64,000 nt of DNA from Synechococcus sp. AG-673-F03 (GCA_003211205.1 QCTJ01000007.1:1-64000); one strand, 5' to 3'; positions 42,477 to 50,760 are shown, counted from the stretch's first letter. Numbers and translations are program-made. Notes: a model not told the origin generated them from the sequence alone.

Positions 42477-43616
42477 GTGACGCATCAGCTGAATAATCGG
42501 GTGGTCGTGATCTGCCATTCAGACGAAAGCACGTGGCGACCGAATGGCATCGAAGGAGCTCCCATCGAGTCGTATTCAATCGGCATTGATCCGATCACGA
42601 GGAAGATTCGCAGCGAGCGCAGACCGGAGAGCTGCCTGCAAAGCTTCAGCCACAGCGCCAACGGCACGCTGATCGAATTATCCAGCGAGGGGACAGGGGT
42701 GATTGCCATTGACACCCTTGAGCTGCCGCGCAGCACTTTGGCGGTGGTGCGTCTGATTTCCAATCGCCAGGGCCATGACATCCACCTGGTTGAAGGAGTG
42801 AAAGCCGAGGATCTATCGGCATACAACTGGTGCCTGGAGGGCAAAGAGAGATTTCAACTGTTCAGGGATCCAGCTCCACCCGCGAGCTGGGTGGGAAACA
42901 TCAATGACTGGCGCAGCAGCGATCTCTATCGATCCCATCAGCAGAATTTCGATCATCGGCTGGACCAGGAATTCGCATCAGCGGTGCACGCCCTCTCGAT
43001 TCACATCACTGCCGATAATCAGAACATTTTTGATGGCTTCATCACTCGTGCCTGCATGGAGAACACCGGCTTGTTCTGGGACATTCGCAAAGCTGCGGCC
43101 ACTTATGCACTGCAGGGAAGCTTCAGCCAGAACGACCTGAACCGAATGGTTTATCTGGCGCAGGAGGGGATCGCTGCTCAGGAGCTGTGCCTTGAGTGCA
43201 CACCTCAGCAGTTCCTCAAAGCCCTTTTCGATCACTGCAAGCAGAGCGCAGAAGCCCTGAGCGATGAGCAGATCTGGGATGCGCAAACCAGGTGCGACCT
43301 GCTGAAGCTCGATCAGCTGATGCCAATCGTGCAGACCAAGTCGAGATACAAACCGTTCCTGTATCAGTGGCTATGGCGACTCGACGGCAAGCCCGATCCA
43401 AGCCTGATCGAAAACCCCGACCTCTACGAGATCTACCGCGAGGAGTTAATCGCCGATCGCGACAAGATCATGGCCGCCTTTGGAGTTGATGGTGCTCTGG
43501 AGGTCGACTATCGCGACCAGGTGATCAACTCCATGCTTCGAGATGACGGCTGGACCCTGGTGGAGACCGACCGGTTCGAAGAGGAAGAACAACGGCGCAG
43601 AGCAGGAGGGTTGTAG
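42477..43616 (+). CDS. 379-residue hypothetical protein
   Basis: GTG start (TCGTGACG context) just after GGAGGGGG. N-terminal beta-rich part (VVVICHSDESTWRPNG, VIAIDTLELPRSTLAVVRL), middle helical domain (FDGFITRACMENTGLFWDI, LNRMVYLAQEGIAAQELCLE) and acidic C-terminus. No membrane segment or enzyme signature. It is the largest gene in the 36-64 kb region. Unrecognised. Confidence 0.65.
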   Translation: MTHQLNNRVVVICHSDESTWRPNGIEGAPIESYSIGIDPITRKIRSERRPESCLQSFSHSANGTLIELSSEGTGVIAIDTLELPRSTLAVVRLISNRQGHDIHLVEGVKAEDLSAYNWCLEGKERFQLFRDPAPPASWVGNINDWRSSDLYRSHQQNFDHRLDQEFASAVHALSIHITADNQNIFDGFITRACMENTGLFWDIRKAAATYALQGSFSQNDLNRMVYLAQEGIAAQELCLECTPQQFLKALFDHCKQSAEALSDEQIWDAQTRCDLLKLDQLMPIVQTKSRYKPFLYQWLWRLDGKPDPSLIENPDLYEIYREELIADRDKIMAAFGVDGALEVDYRDQVINSMLRDDGWTLVETDRFEEEEQRRRAGGL

Positions 43617-43679
43617 CCCAGCAACGGCATCACCCCTAGCTTGGGTCTCCATTGGTTCTGCTCAGCAGACAAGCTCACC

Positions 43680-43787
43680 TTGGAACGCATTGACGGACGA
43701 GTGCTGATTGGTGTGATCGGAGTGTTTCTCTTGGCGGCTGCTGCCTATGAGTACTCACTCGTGCAGGGGTTAGCGCCTGCGGCCTGA
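43680..43787 (+). CDS. possible 35-residue membrane peptide (TTG start)
   Basis: ERIDGRVLIGVIGVFLLAAA then YEYSLVQGLAPAA; one membrane helix. Weak start evidence. Confidence 0.35.
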   Translation: MERIDGRVLIGVIGVFLLAAAAYEYSLVQGLAPAA

Positions 43788-43797
43788 CCCAACGGGT

Positions 43798-44190
43798 TCA
43801 TTCTTCAGGGCTGCAGGCATAACTCACGATCCCCCCCTTGCGTTGGCGGAAGTCAGGCTGCTCAGGATCCTCGACTTGCCACCACCAGCGACCATCGGTG
43901 TAACTGGGAGCCCCAGCATTGTTGGTACGAGGTAATTGCAGGGTGACGCCCCGCCAACTGAGCAGGATCACATCCCCGGGAACGGTGCCGTCAGCACTGT
44001 TGGGGATCGGCTCAGCCATGGCACCGAAGGCGTCACGACCCAGCTGGATGGGTTCCGCGGTGAGGCGGTCACCATCACAAATCCAGGCCGCTGAAACCGG
44101 CAGCTCAGCCGTGATGATCACGGTCAACATCAGCAGGAGCTGGAACAGTCGACGCCACAGAGGCTTGTGCCATCGCAGAGGTTGATCCAC
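43798..44190 (-). CDS. 130-residue secreted hypothetical protein
   Basis: GTG at 44190 gives an Arg-rich start and a signal-like helix (LFQLLLMLTVIITAELPVSA) with mature AWICDGDRL. Trp-rich end DGRWWWQVEDPEQPDFRQR. Two Cys (WICDG, VSYACSPEE) could pair. Longer frames upstream lack support. Confidence 0.55.
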   Translation of the reverse strand: MDQPLRWHKPLWRRLFQLLLMLTVIITAELPVSAAWICDGDRLTAEPIQLGRDAFGAMAEPIPNSADGTVPGDVILLSWRGVTLQLPRTNNAGAPSYTDGRWWWQVEDPEQPDFRQRKGGIVSYACSPEE

Positions 44191-44365
44191 AGCAGCGCCT
44201 GGAAAACGACAAAGTGACACGGTCGCACCCTTGTGCAGGTCCACTTCAATGCTCCCTCCCTTCGTTCCGTTCTGTCCAATCAGTGCCGCGAAGATTACCG
44301 GTCTCAAGGCAACAGTGACTCTGTTGCTGATTCTGTTGATCAAATCCAAGCTGCTGAGAGTCAAG

Positions 44366-44488
44366 ATGTCATTGCTCGGCTCTGTGCTCGGCTTGATCAT
44401 GCTCACAGGATTTTTGTTGAGCACCGGTCTGCTCACCCTGGTGGCAGGTGGAGCCGTGGCCTATGCAGCGAATCAAAACAAGGAATGA
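44366..44488 (+). CDS. 40-residue membrane peptide
   Basis: MSLLGSVLGLIMLTGFLLST and LLTLVAGGAVAYAANQ; hydrophobic throughout. ATGA overlap with the next gene, so it is first in a short operon 44366-45495. Confidence 0.5.
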   Translation: MSLLGSVLGLIMLTGFLLSTGLLTLVAGGAVAYAANQNKE

Positions 44489-44808
44489 GTTCACAGTCAC
44501 CAGAAGACATGACCCTCCCCAACCGTGACCAGGTTCTCGCCGCATCAGCAGGCTGGGTGGCCGTGCTGCTGAATGTGTTGCCGGGACTCGGTGCTGGCTA
44601 TCTCTATCAGCGTCGCTGGAAGGCCTACTGGATCACATCCGCCCTTGCCACTAGCTGGTTTGTTGCCGGTGCGGCACTGGCACAGGGAGCCGCAGCTGAT
44701 GCGGAACAGCAGAATCAGCTGGTGGGTCTGCTGGGACTTCTGTTGCTGGCTGGCATCACTGCAGCGGAAGCAGGTCTGGCCGTCAAACGGGTCCGCAATG
44801 CCAGCTGA
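44485..44808 (+). CDS. 107-residue membrane protein
   Basis: Three helices; VLLNVLPGLGAGYLYQRRWK at the first looks like the TM2-type start of small bacterial membrane proteins, with the positively charged turn RRWKAYW. Overlaps genes on both sides (ATGA; 11 bp into the next). Unknown function. Confidence 0.65.
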   Translation: MSSQSPEDMTLPNRDQVLAASAGWVAVLLNVLPGLGAGYLYQRRWKAYWITSALATSWFVAGAALAQGAAADAEQQNQLVGLLGLLLLAGITAAEAGLAVKRVRNAS

Positions 44809-45307
44809 GGGACTCCCCCTCGCGGAAGACATCCTTCGCTTCTGGTTTGAAGAATGCAAGGCCTGGCAATGGTTTCGGAGTGATCGTGACTTTGATCGTT
44901 CGGTGAGTGAACGATTCAGGCAGCTGGCGGAAGCAGCTCAGGAGCAGGGGTTGATCGACTGGGAAGTCAGCCAGACGTCGTCATTAGCGCTCGTGTTGTT
45001 ACTCGATCAGTTCTCTCGACAGATCTGGCGTGACCAAGCTCGTGCCTTCCAGGGTGATCTCCGTGCACAGCGCTTGAGCCACCTGGCACTGGATCAACAT
45101 TGGCTTGAGCATGAACCTCAGAAGGCACGTCGACAGTTCTGGTTGATGCCCCTGTTGCACGCCGAACGCCTCGAGACGGTGAACAAGGCAATCCCTCTTC
45201 TGGAGAGATGGGTTGATATCTCAACAGCTGATGTGGCGCGGCGAAACCGCGACATGCTGATCAAGCATGGGCGTTATCCCTGGCGAGATGGAGCGCTGGG
45301 CCGATGA
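44798..45307 (+). CDS. DUF924 family protein
   Basis: 169 residues. DILRFWFEECKAWQWFRSD, LLLDQFSRQIWRDQARAF and FWLMPLLHAERLETVNKAI are the DUF924 hallmarks (conserved Asp-Gln-Phe and His). Helical TPR-like fold; biochemical role unknown. Third gene of the four-gene operon. Confidence 0.85.
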   Translation: MPAEGLPLAEDILRFWFEECKAWQWFRSDRDFDRSVSERFRQLAEAAQEQGLIDWEVSQTSSLALVLLLDQFSRQIWRDQARAFQGDLRAQRLSHLALDQHWLEHEPQKARRQFWLMPLLHAERLETVNKAIPLLERWVDISTADVARRNRDMLIKHGRYPWRDGALGR

Positions 45308-45495
45308 TCCATGGCGAACCAGGATTGTGTTGTGAGCTCTGTGAATGTCTCGAGTCTGTGCACTACCGGGTGCGCAGCGAAGCAACGAGAGAGTGGACTC
45401 TTGTGTGTGCAAACTGCTGGACAAGAATTGCTGCCCAACCGGGCTACAGATACGGAGGAACGCGCAAGGCGAATCGCCGAAGAACAAAGCGATGA
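45304..45495 (+). CDS. 63-residue zinc-ribbon protein
   Basis: CCELCEC near residue 9 and LVCANCW near 34 form two Cys pairs; the basic tail (GTRKANRRRTKR) suggests RNA or DNA binding. ATGA overlap with DUF924. A perfect terminator follows at 45590. Confidence 0.65.
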   Translation: MIHGEPGLCCELCECLESVHYRVRSEATREWTLVCANCWTRIAAQPGYRYGGTRKANRRRTKR

Positions 45496-45589
45496 GGCTT
45501 TGATTCAACACGATTCTTTCGATCTACACCAAGCTCGACTTGCATCGCCTCACGCAACTGGCATCATCAGCGCAGTTCAAGATGGATCT

Positions 45590-45618
45590 GAGGTTGGAGC
45601 AATCCAACCTCTTTTTTT
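45590..45618 (+). terminator. rho-independent terminator of the DUF924 operon
   Basis: GAGGTTGG-AGCAAT-CCAACCTC followed by seven T. Confidence 0.85.
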
Positions 45619-45661
45619 GTGTGATTGCACTACCTAGCTGATGCCAATAAGAGCCACTGCG

Positions 45662-45898
45662 TTAGCAGTGGTTGAAATTGGAATGTCGGATAATCCCCAT
45701 CACCCGGCCCAATACAACAAGGCTAGAGATCATCACCTCGGGACAGGTGTTCTTGTATACGTTGTCACGAACTTTAGATTCAAGTTCAATTTCGAGACAG
45801 GGAGGCACCCGCGATGAAGTCTTTTGATTGGACGTGATGGTGACGACGGAACTTGCCGTGCAAATGCAACCAGGTGTGTTTTCAATGCTCCGAAACAC
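45662..45898 (-). CDS. small hypothetical protein, start uncertain
   Basis: Conserved-looking C-terminal half CLEIELESKVRDNVYKNTC and VMISSLVVLGRVMGIIRHSN. The best start is GTG 45898; longer starts would enter the divergent Yfr1-type RNA. The stop lies in a CCACTGC/GCAGTGG hairpin that may terminate transcription. Confidence 0.45.
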   Translation of the reverse strand: MFRSIENTPGCICTASSVVTITSNQKTSSRVPPCLEIELESKVRDNVYKNTCPEVMISSLVVLGRVMGIIRHSNFNHC

Positions 45899-45920
45899 CC
45901 AGCTGTGGCTATAACTCTTG

Positions 45921-45989
45921 TAGTTGGCTCTCCTCACCGAGATTCCCAACTCCTCACACCCCCTGGAGACCCAATGGGTCTTTTTTTTT
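45921..45989 (+). ncRNA. Yfr1-type small RNA, copy 1
   Basis: A 5' hairpin GTTGG...CCcAAC, the unpaired ACTCCTCACACC core that defines Yfr1, and a terminator AGACC-CAAT-GGGTCT with nine T. A TATAAC box at 45910 fits a start near 45920. Yfr1 silences porin mRNAs in Prochlorococcus. A second copy is at 53093. Confidence 0.8.
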
Positions 45990-46205
45990 GCCTTGGGTCA
46001 GCTTTCTGATTGGCGACCCACAGAGGGATCACTGCAGTCGTCATAGTCATAGTCCGATCTGCGTCGAGCTTTCGGGCGTTTGCCAATCCAGTGGATAGGG
46101 ATACCCGCTGGATTGGACTGCGTTAATCAGCACACATCACTCAACCCTGCCGTCTCAATCACAGAGCCGCGCTGAGGTTGGCGTTGGGCCACCAGAGCAC
46201 TTCAT

Positions 46206-46394
46206 TCAGCCGCCATGACAGGTGCGAATGCGCTCGATCGACCAAGCAGCAGACTCTGAACTGGGCCTGCCGAAGCAACTGAGCTGAACCAGGGAAGCCA
46301 TACACACCGGAATCAGCGTGATCGCGATCACAATCAACGCCACTCCCGTTCCCGGCGAGTGAATGTTGGCTTGAAAGAACGGCTTGTTACCCAT
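46206..46394 (-). CDS. 62-residue membrane protein
   Basis: MGNKPFFQANIHSPGTGVAL then IVIAITLIPVCMASLVQL: one helix, followed by a polar tail. Unknown function. Confidence 0.45.
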   Translation of the reverse strand: MGNKPFFQANIHSPGTGVALIVIAITLIPVCMASLVQLSCFGRPSSESAAWSIERIRTCHGG

Positions 46395-46582
46395 AAGGGC
46401 CATTCAAGCAAGGTCAGCGCCCGAGTTGATTGGGTCAGGCCCTGCAGGCACCAATGGGCATTGATCCAATCAAAAACGCCCCTTACAGAGAGGGCCGTGA
46501 TGGATCTCATTCAAGGTTTTAAGGATCAAAACCACCTTTTCAGGCTCGAAAAGGTAACGGCTATGGACCCTGAAGAGTCAGC

Positions 46583-46654
46583 TCACTTCGCAGGAGCTTT
46601 TGTGTCACCAGGCTGATTCTTGTGATGTTCAGCGTTGGGGTTGTTGCAGCACAT
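46583..46654 (-). CDS. 23-residue CC/HH peptide under a Zur-type box
   Basis: MCCNNPNAEHHKNQPGDTK then APAK. A Cys-Cys pair and a His-His pair in 11 residues make a credible Zn2+ or Cu+ site. GTG at 46666 would add four residues (VIKP). A Zur-type box lies 90 bp upstream at 46744-46758, in the gap after the metallothionein gene, so it seems to have its own zinc-controlled promoter. Not recognised. Confidence 0.5.
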   Translation of the reverse strand: MCCNNPNAEHHKNQPGDTKAPAK

Positions 46655-46743
46655 CGGCTTAATCACGACTTCAATTGTCCTAACAGCTGAATGATCTTGA
46701 TCAGCTGAAAAACAACTGAGAGCTACATAACAGCGCCGAAAGG

Positions 46744-46758
46744 TAAGAATGGTTATCA
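46744..46758 (-). promoter_or_regulatory. Zur-type operator between the metallothionein and CC/HH peptide genes
   Basis: Minus strand TGATAACCATTCTTA, matching the pattern of the ZIP box. It lies downstream of the metallothionein gene, so it should serve the peptide gene. Confidence 0.65.
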
Positions 46759-46817
46759 CTCTCACCTCTGGCAATAGCACCCAGGCTCAGCCTTGCAATC
46801 AGGTGCAGACTGGAGGA

Positions 46818-46991
46818 CTATCCACCACAACTGCAACCACAAGCACCTGCGGCATCATGGCAAGGCTCGTCATTGGGGTGGCCATTGGCGCAAGCATCAG
46901 AACAGAAACTTTGGCCGTTTTTTTGAACAGCAGACGTACCGCCAGCTTCGCAGTTACAGCTTGGACATGCACATTTCAAAACTGTTGCCAT
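46818..46991 (-). CDS. bmtA: bacterial metallothionein (SmtA/BmtA)
   Basis: 57 residues: MATVLKCACPSCNCEAGG... then FCSDACANGHPND and GACGCSCGG. Ten Cys in CxCxxCxC, CxxxC and CxCxC groups plus two His match SmtA/BmtA proteins, which wrap a Zn4 cluster and have a zinc-finger-like core. It buffers cytoplasmic zinc. A near-perfect Zur box lies 92 bp upstream; in marine Synechococcus this family can be Zur-activated at high zinc (from memory), whereas SmtB controls it in freshwater strains. No smtB-like gene is nearby. Confidence 0.9.
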   Translation of the reverse strand: MATVLKCACPSCNCEAGGTSAVQKNGQSFCSDACANGHPNDEPCHDAAGACGCSCGG

Positions 46992-47082
46992 CAGCGAACA
47001 TTTGCGTCTAAGACAGGTCTAACAGCAGATAGGGGTTGGTCGACCTAAGAACAACTGAAGATCACACAATTGCAAAGAGAAA

Positions 47083-47097
47083 TGATAATGATTATCG
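47083..47097 (-). promoter_or_regulatory. Zur operator of the metallothionein gene
   Basis: TGATAATGATTATCG, the best match in the window to the cyanobacterial Zur consensus. It lies about 92 bp from the start codon, further than the repressing boxes of znu and ZIP, which would suit an activating site. Confidence 0.75.
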
Positions 47098-47375
47098 CTT
47101 GGTCCATCAATCCTGGAAACGATTATCACGCTGGTGCGAAGTGGATATGTTGTGACCCCTAAGACTGGCAGTGGATTCTCAATGCAAAGGTCAGAAGGGA
47201 TTTTGAGGGGTCAAGAAATTCAGAACGAACCTGGCAATGGCGCGGGACAGATTGGCTATGGGATGGGCCAAGAGATGCAGGTTTAGATGCAGCAAGTGCA
47301 GCGCAATATGCAGATAGTCGGACCGCCCAGGCGCTGCTCAAAGCCCTGACTGTTAATGATGTGTCTTGTCAGTGA
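47088..47375 (+). pseudogene. open frame interrupted by one in-frame TAA
   Basis: MIIAWSINPGNDYHAGAKWI then CCDP, TAA at 47160-47162, and in the same frame DWQWILNAKVRRDFEGSRNS through TAQALLKALTVNDVSCQ. The part after the stop is clearly protein-like but has no start codon. It may be a decayed gene or a sequencing error; the start would overlap the Zur box. Confidence 0.35.
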
Positions 47376-47402
47376 CTAACTTTTGTTGCTTCCAGGCCTC
47401 TC

Positions 47403-47759
47403 TCAAGCCAGAGCTATGGCTTTCTTGTTTTCGTCTTGCACGCTTGTTTCCACAACGGGTGGGAACAGCATGAACACCAGACAAGTGAGAATTTCATCGA
47501 GACCATCGTCATCAAGGGCTTGCCGCGAGGATTCTCCGGAGATCGAAAGCCAGGCCATGAGCGTTGCCCCATCGCTGTGATCCACTCTGGTCATTTCGCC
47601 CTGATCGTTGTCGACCGTTTTCATGCCATGTCGGTCCTCCAGGATCGCCACGACTCTCTCCAGTAGATGCTGGCGGTTGAGACCCTCCTCCGCCTCCATT
47701 TCTATGAAAAGGTCTGCCCCCTCGGTTTCAAAGCGGACGTTGTAGAGCTTCGCTGCCAT
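47403..47759 (-). CDS. 118-residue acidic hypothetical protein
   Basis: MAAKLYNVRFETEGADLFIE then helical LNRQHLLERVVAILEDRHG; ends ENKKAIALA. Soluble, one Cys. Unrecognised. Confidence 0.55.
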   Translation of the reverse strand: MAAKLYNVRFETEGADLFIEMEAEEGLNRQHLLERVVAILEDRHGMKTVDNDQGEMTRVDHSDGATLMAWLSISGESSRQALDDDGLDEILTCLVFMLFPPVVETSVQDENKKAIALA

Positions 47760-47841
47760 CCGTCGCTCCTTGAAAGATCCCTGTTCAGGGTGTGCATGCA
47801 GTATCGGCAGGACCGGTGTTCACGGCAACGGACGTCGCTGT

Positions 47842-48186
47842 TCAGCTCAATGTCAGTTGCAGAAGAGCGTCGTCCACCTCAACCATTTCGATTGCGTCCT
47901 CATGGCTGCTGCAGCGGTAGAGCAGGTTGATGATGCGCCCGATCTCCAGCTTTCGGTCACCCACCTCTTGCCAGAGCCGCCGTATCAATTCCTGATCAGC
48001 CAGAACAAATTGTGCGTCGACCAATTCACGGGCAATGCTGAAGTACGTCTGACGGTCATTGCGAGCACGGCATTCCCCACCTGCCAGCACGGTTTCATTC
48101 AGCAGTTCCTGCTCACTGAGCAGTTTCCAGGAGACCTGTTCTTTGCTGAGGACTGAGGGCAGGGAATCAATCTGTTGGTCTTTCAT
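47842..48186 (-). CDS. 114-residue hypothetical protein
   Basis: Helical and acidic: LPSVLSKEQVSWKLLSEQEL, FVLADQELIRRLWQEVGDRK. Cys at 39 and 93. GAAAG-type ribosome site (gaaaagc ATG). Unrecognised. Confidence 0.55.
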   Translation of the reverse strand: MKDQQIDSLPSVLSKEQVSWKLLSEQELLNETVLAGGECRARNDRQTYFSIARELVDAQFVLADQELIRRLWQEVGDRKLEIGRIINLLYRCSSHEDAIEMVEVDDALLQLTLS

Positions 48187-48268
48187 GCTTTTCTTTCTCT
48201 TCGCTCACTCTTCGGTCTGATTGGCTCGCTGAGCGCGAGAATCGTTGTTCCTACTCAGCTCAGCTGTA

Positions 48269-48463
48269 GTGAAAAGCGATCAAAACCAGTTGGCGAGGGT
48301 GATTCGCGACGATGGCGTTGAAGACGAACTCACGCGCAGGTGCTTCAGCACGTATGACGAAGCGTATGACGAGCTCGAACGTTTTTATGCCGATCTCTGC
48401 TGTTCCGATGATCGGGTGGAGTATTCAATAATCCCGGCAACAGCGGAGGGTAATCATCATTGA
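48269..48463 (+). CDS. 64-residue hypothetical protein (GTG start)
   Basis: (M)KSDQNQLARVIRDDGVEDEL, then YDEAYDELERFYADLCCSDD. Acidic, with a Cys-Cys pair near 46. Function unknown; a stress-response small acidic protein is possible. Confidence 0.55.
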   Translation: MKSDQNQLARVIRDDGVEDELTRRCFSTYDEAYDELERFYADLCCSDDRVEYSIIPATAEGNHH

Positions 48464-48531
48464 AAATATCCTTCGGCAATGAAATATGTAGTTCAAATAG
48501 CTTATAGCATTGTGTATTGTCTAATGATATT

Positions 48532-48816
48532 TTAGAGAAATTGTCGATTCTTGTTGCTGCTGATTGGTTGTTTTAGGTTGATACAAGAAGCTTTGGCTTG
48601 CTCAATATTTTTTCGGCTGTTGATCTGCTCAACCACACAATCGCAGGTTTTATTGAGTTGGCCTAGCAGCAATTGTTTGTTGGCCTGCTGATACTCCTTT
48701 CGCATCGCCGCGGCGCAGCGGCTGAAGATGATGTTGTTCTTGAAATTAGCCTGAGCAGGGCCTGGCGCAGCAAGTGCAATTACTGCAAACGTGATCAATC
48801 CCCACCGTGGTTTCAT
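48532..48816 (-). CDS. 94-residue secreted Cys-containing protein
   Basis: Signal peptide (LITFAVIALAAPGPAQA) and mature NFKNNIIFSRCAAAMRKEYQ with NKTCDCVVEQINSRKNI and CINL. Four Cys can make two disulfides in a helical hairpin. Unknown function. Confidence 0.65.
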   Translation of the reverse strand: MKPRWGLITFAVIALAAPGPAQANFKNNIIFSRCAAAMRKEYQQANKQLLLGQLNKTCDCVVEQINSRKNIEQAKASCINLKQPISSNKNRQFL

Positions 48817-48860
48817 GGCACCGTCATCTTTTGCTTCAGCGGCAGCTTAAACCTCAATGC

Positions 48861-49019
48861 ATGGCAATTGCTGATTCACATCCGGTCATCAGTTGTTTCA
48901 CCAAATGCTCAATGGTTGTCGTTGGCCTTGGCGTTGCACCTTTCATCACCAGCGTCATTCCCGACGTGATATTTGATCAGAAGTGCTACCAAGTCGACGC
49001 CTTTCGAAATGATCCTTGA
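48861..49019 (+). CDS. possible 52-residue membrane protein
   Basis: MAIADSHPVISCFTKCSMVV then VGLGVAPFITSVIPDVIF. One hydrophobic segment, three Cys. Its end overlaps a minus-strand small frame. Confidence 0.35.
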   Translation: MAIADSHPVISCFTKCSMVVVGLGVAPFITSVIPDVIFDQKCYQVDAFRNDP

Positions 49020-49110
49020 AGGCCCGTCGTGATTTCTCGGATGATGCGAGCCTGTTCACGAGAAGTGCTGTGTCGTGTGGCGACAACTCTCCATCAATCC
49101 CCCACTTCAT
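48955..49110 (-). CDS. 51-residue hypothetical protein
   Basis: MKWGIDGELSPHDTALLVNR then basic SSEKSRRAFKDHFERRRLG. Overlaps the opposing small frame by 65 bp, so one of the two is likely false. Confidence 0.4.
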   Translation of the reverse strand: MKWGIDGELSPHDTALLVNRLASSEKSRRAFKDHFERRRLGSTSDQISRRE

Positions 49111-49492
49111 GCAAGACAGTGGCGCTGGAGATTGGCCTCTCATCTGCACAACAAGCGGTAGGACTTTGCCACCCTAATGTCAGCGAACACAGACAAATAA
49201 GCAGAGAAGCTGAAGAAGTGAGGCCTTGCCTGAGCACAAATCACCAAGAGATTGGCCTATTTGGCAGAAGTGGTCAGCAAAAACAGCAAAAAGTGCGTCC
49301 AATTCTGGCCTGCGCTGCCTGAGGGTTCACGCCTGAACTCGCTTGGCTGATTTCAGTCGGATCGATTGATTCTGAACACGGTTGCTCATACTTGGCAGTG
49401 CGTCATGGGCTGCACTTTGGTGTTGTTTTGAAGAACTGGAATCAAGGCTCAGCCTTGGTTTTTGGCTAGGGGGTAGCTTATTAGTCGTTGCC
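49111..49492. other. stretch with no convincing gene
   Basis: Short frames on both strands (plus 49029-49322, minus 49327-49521) have biased composition. Nothing firm. Confidence 0.4.
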
Positions 49493-49576
49493 TTATCGTA
49501 TGACTGGCGACAACAAAACATGCATTAACAGATACAGACTGACTCCAATCAGGACGGTAGGGAGTGTAAAACTCAT
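49493..49576 (-). CDS. 27-residue membrane peptide with a strong ribosome site
   Basis: MSFTLPTVLIGVSLYLLMHV then LLSPVIR. GGAGG lies six bases before the ATG, a perfect Shine-Dalgarno. One membrane helix; such peptides often join photosynthetic or respiratory complexes. Identity unknown. Confidence 0.6.
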   Translation of the reverse strand: MSFTLPTVLIGVSLYLLMHVLLSPVIR

Positions 49577-50087
49577 GAAAATCCTCCGACTACCTCAGCT
49601 TTATAGGAGTCATTTGCGCGAGCAGTAGCCTTTGCCACACAAAACTTTGTTCAGGTAATAATACTTAGGGCTATATGCTTAGCGGTGTTCTTATTACTAG
49701 AAGCAAACACTTTCCGGCATTCATACAGATCTTCCGGTCAATGTTTGCTGCCAACTAAGTCTTGAATGACTTCATACAGATCACTTGTTGACCAATCCAA
49801 ACCTGATTGGCCCATGCCTCCTAAGGCGATCTATCAGACATATGCCTAATGGATCCGCACATCAGAACGAAGCGATTAATAATGCTATCTTGATCATACG
49901 ATGATTCGGCAATGCGCTTTTTAGCAAAGTGACCTGCAATTCTTATTCCTGAACAGTCATGTTTTTGCTTGGATTAGACCCATAGCCTCACTGTGATTGC
50001 TGTAATAAATGTGCCTTTTGGTGTGATGCTCTTGCTGGCGATTCTGTTCCGCTCGATTAGTTTTCAACTGGCCAACGTTTCAGATAA
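49577..50087. other. AT-rich stretch
   Basis: No gene seen. The string TTCATACAGATC occurs twice (near 49720 and 49769) about 50 bp apart. Confidence 0.4.
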
Positions 50088-50309
50088 ATGCCTGGGATTG
50101 TCAAGACTCTCGCCACTCGTCTCATCAACTCAGCTCTATTGCTTTGCCTCAGCCTGGGACTACTTGTCACGTCATGTTCCAACCCTGGTGTTGCTTTGAA
50201 CGGCAATCCTGTTGTGTTGGACCCCGTCTCAATGGATAGTGCAGAAGCAGACCAGGCACTTGTTGATTCCGGTTCGTTGGATGACGCCATACTCGGTTCT
50301 GGTCTCTGA
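50088..50309 (+). CDS. 73-residue lipoprotein
   Basis: Signal SALLLCLSLGLLVTSC with lipobox LVTSC; short acidic mature part (LDPVSMDSAEADQALVDSGS). Probably a small outer- or inner-membrane lipoprotein. Confidence 0.6.
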   Translation: MPGIVKTLATRLINSALLLCLSLGLLVTSCSNPGVALNGNPVVLDPVSMDSAEADQALVDSGSLDDAILGSGL

Positions 50310-50421
50310 AGCTGGATTTGCAACCGCTTGCGCATGAGATCCTGCCGGTTTGGCCTGCTGTGCTGAATTCATTTCAGCCGAATTTCTCCTGGCTTCAATC
50401 GGGCGTCTTCATTGGAGGGTG

Positions 50422-50580
50422 ATGTCACTCATGCCACCGCGCGACCACAAAATCCCTTTAGGATCAGTACAAATACCCAGCGCAAACGTTGCTCCGATGC
50501 TTTCCTTCCTCGTTTTGGGCACGGTGGTTGGTCTCACCATCGTTCTGCGGGCGACCAGTGACTTGGAATCTGAGGCTTGA
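50422..50580 (+). CDS. 52-residue membrane protein
   Basis: GGAGGGTG abuts the ATG. MSLMPPRDHKIPLGSVQIPS precedes one helix (MLSFLVLGTVVGLTIVL) and an acidic end. A 19-codon hydrophobic frame follows at 50587 without a ribosome site. Confidence 0.55.
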   Translation: MSLMPPRDHKIPLGSVQIPSANVAPMLSFLVLGTVVGLTIVLRATSDLESEA

Positions 50581-50760
50581 ACACCGATGTGGTTAATCAC
50601 GGCTTCACTACTGACCGGTTTCACGGTTGTTGCTCTTGCGCTCTGAAAACAAGCAGCGGATTGCGGTTCTGGCTTTTTGGTTGCTCCATGATCTGCGTTG
50701 GCTCAGCGCTGCTGAAATCCAAGGCCAGACTTAGCCTTTAAGACTTATCGCATTAGTCCC

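Noticed and set aside
46749-47048. 99-codon Thr-rich plus-strand frame
   Set aside because: Antisense to the metallothionein gene and starting inside its neighbour's operator.
49993-50199. 68-codon hydrophobic frame
   Set aside because: Overlaps the lipoprotein gene at 50088 in another frame; the lipobox protein is better supported.
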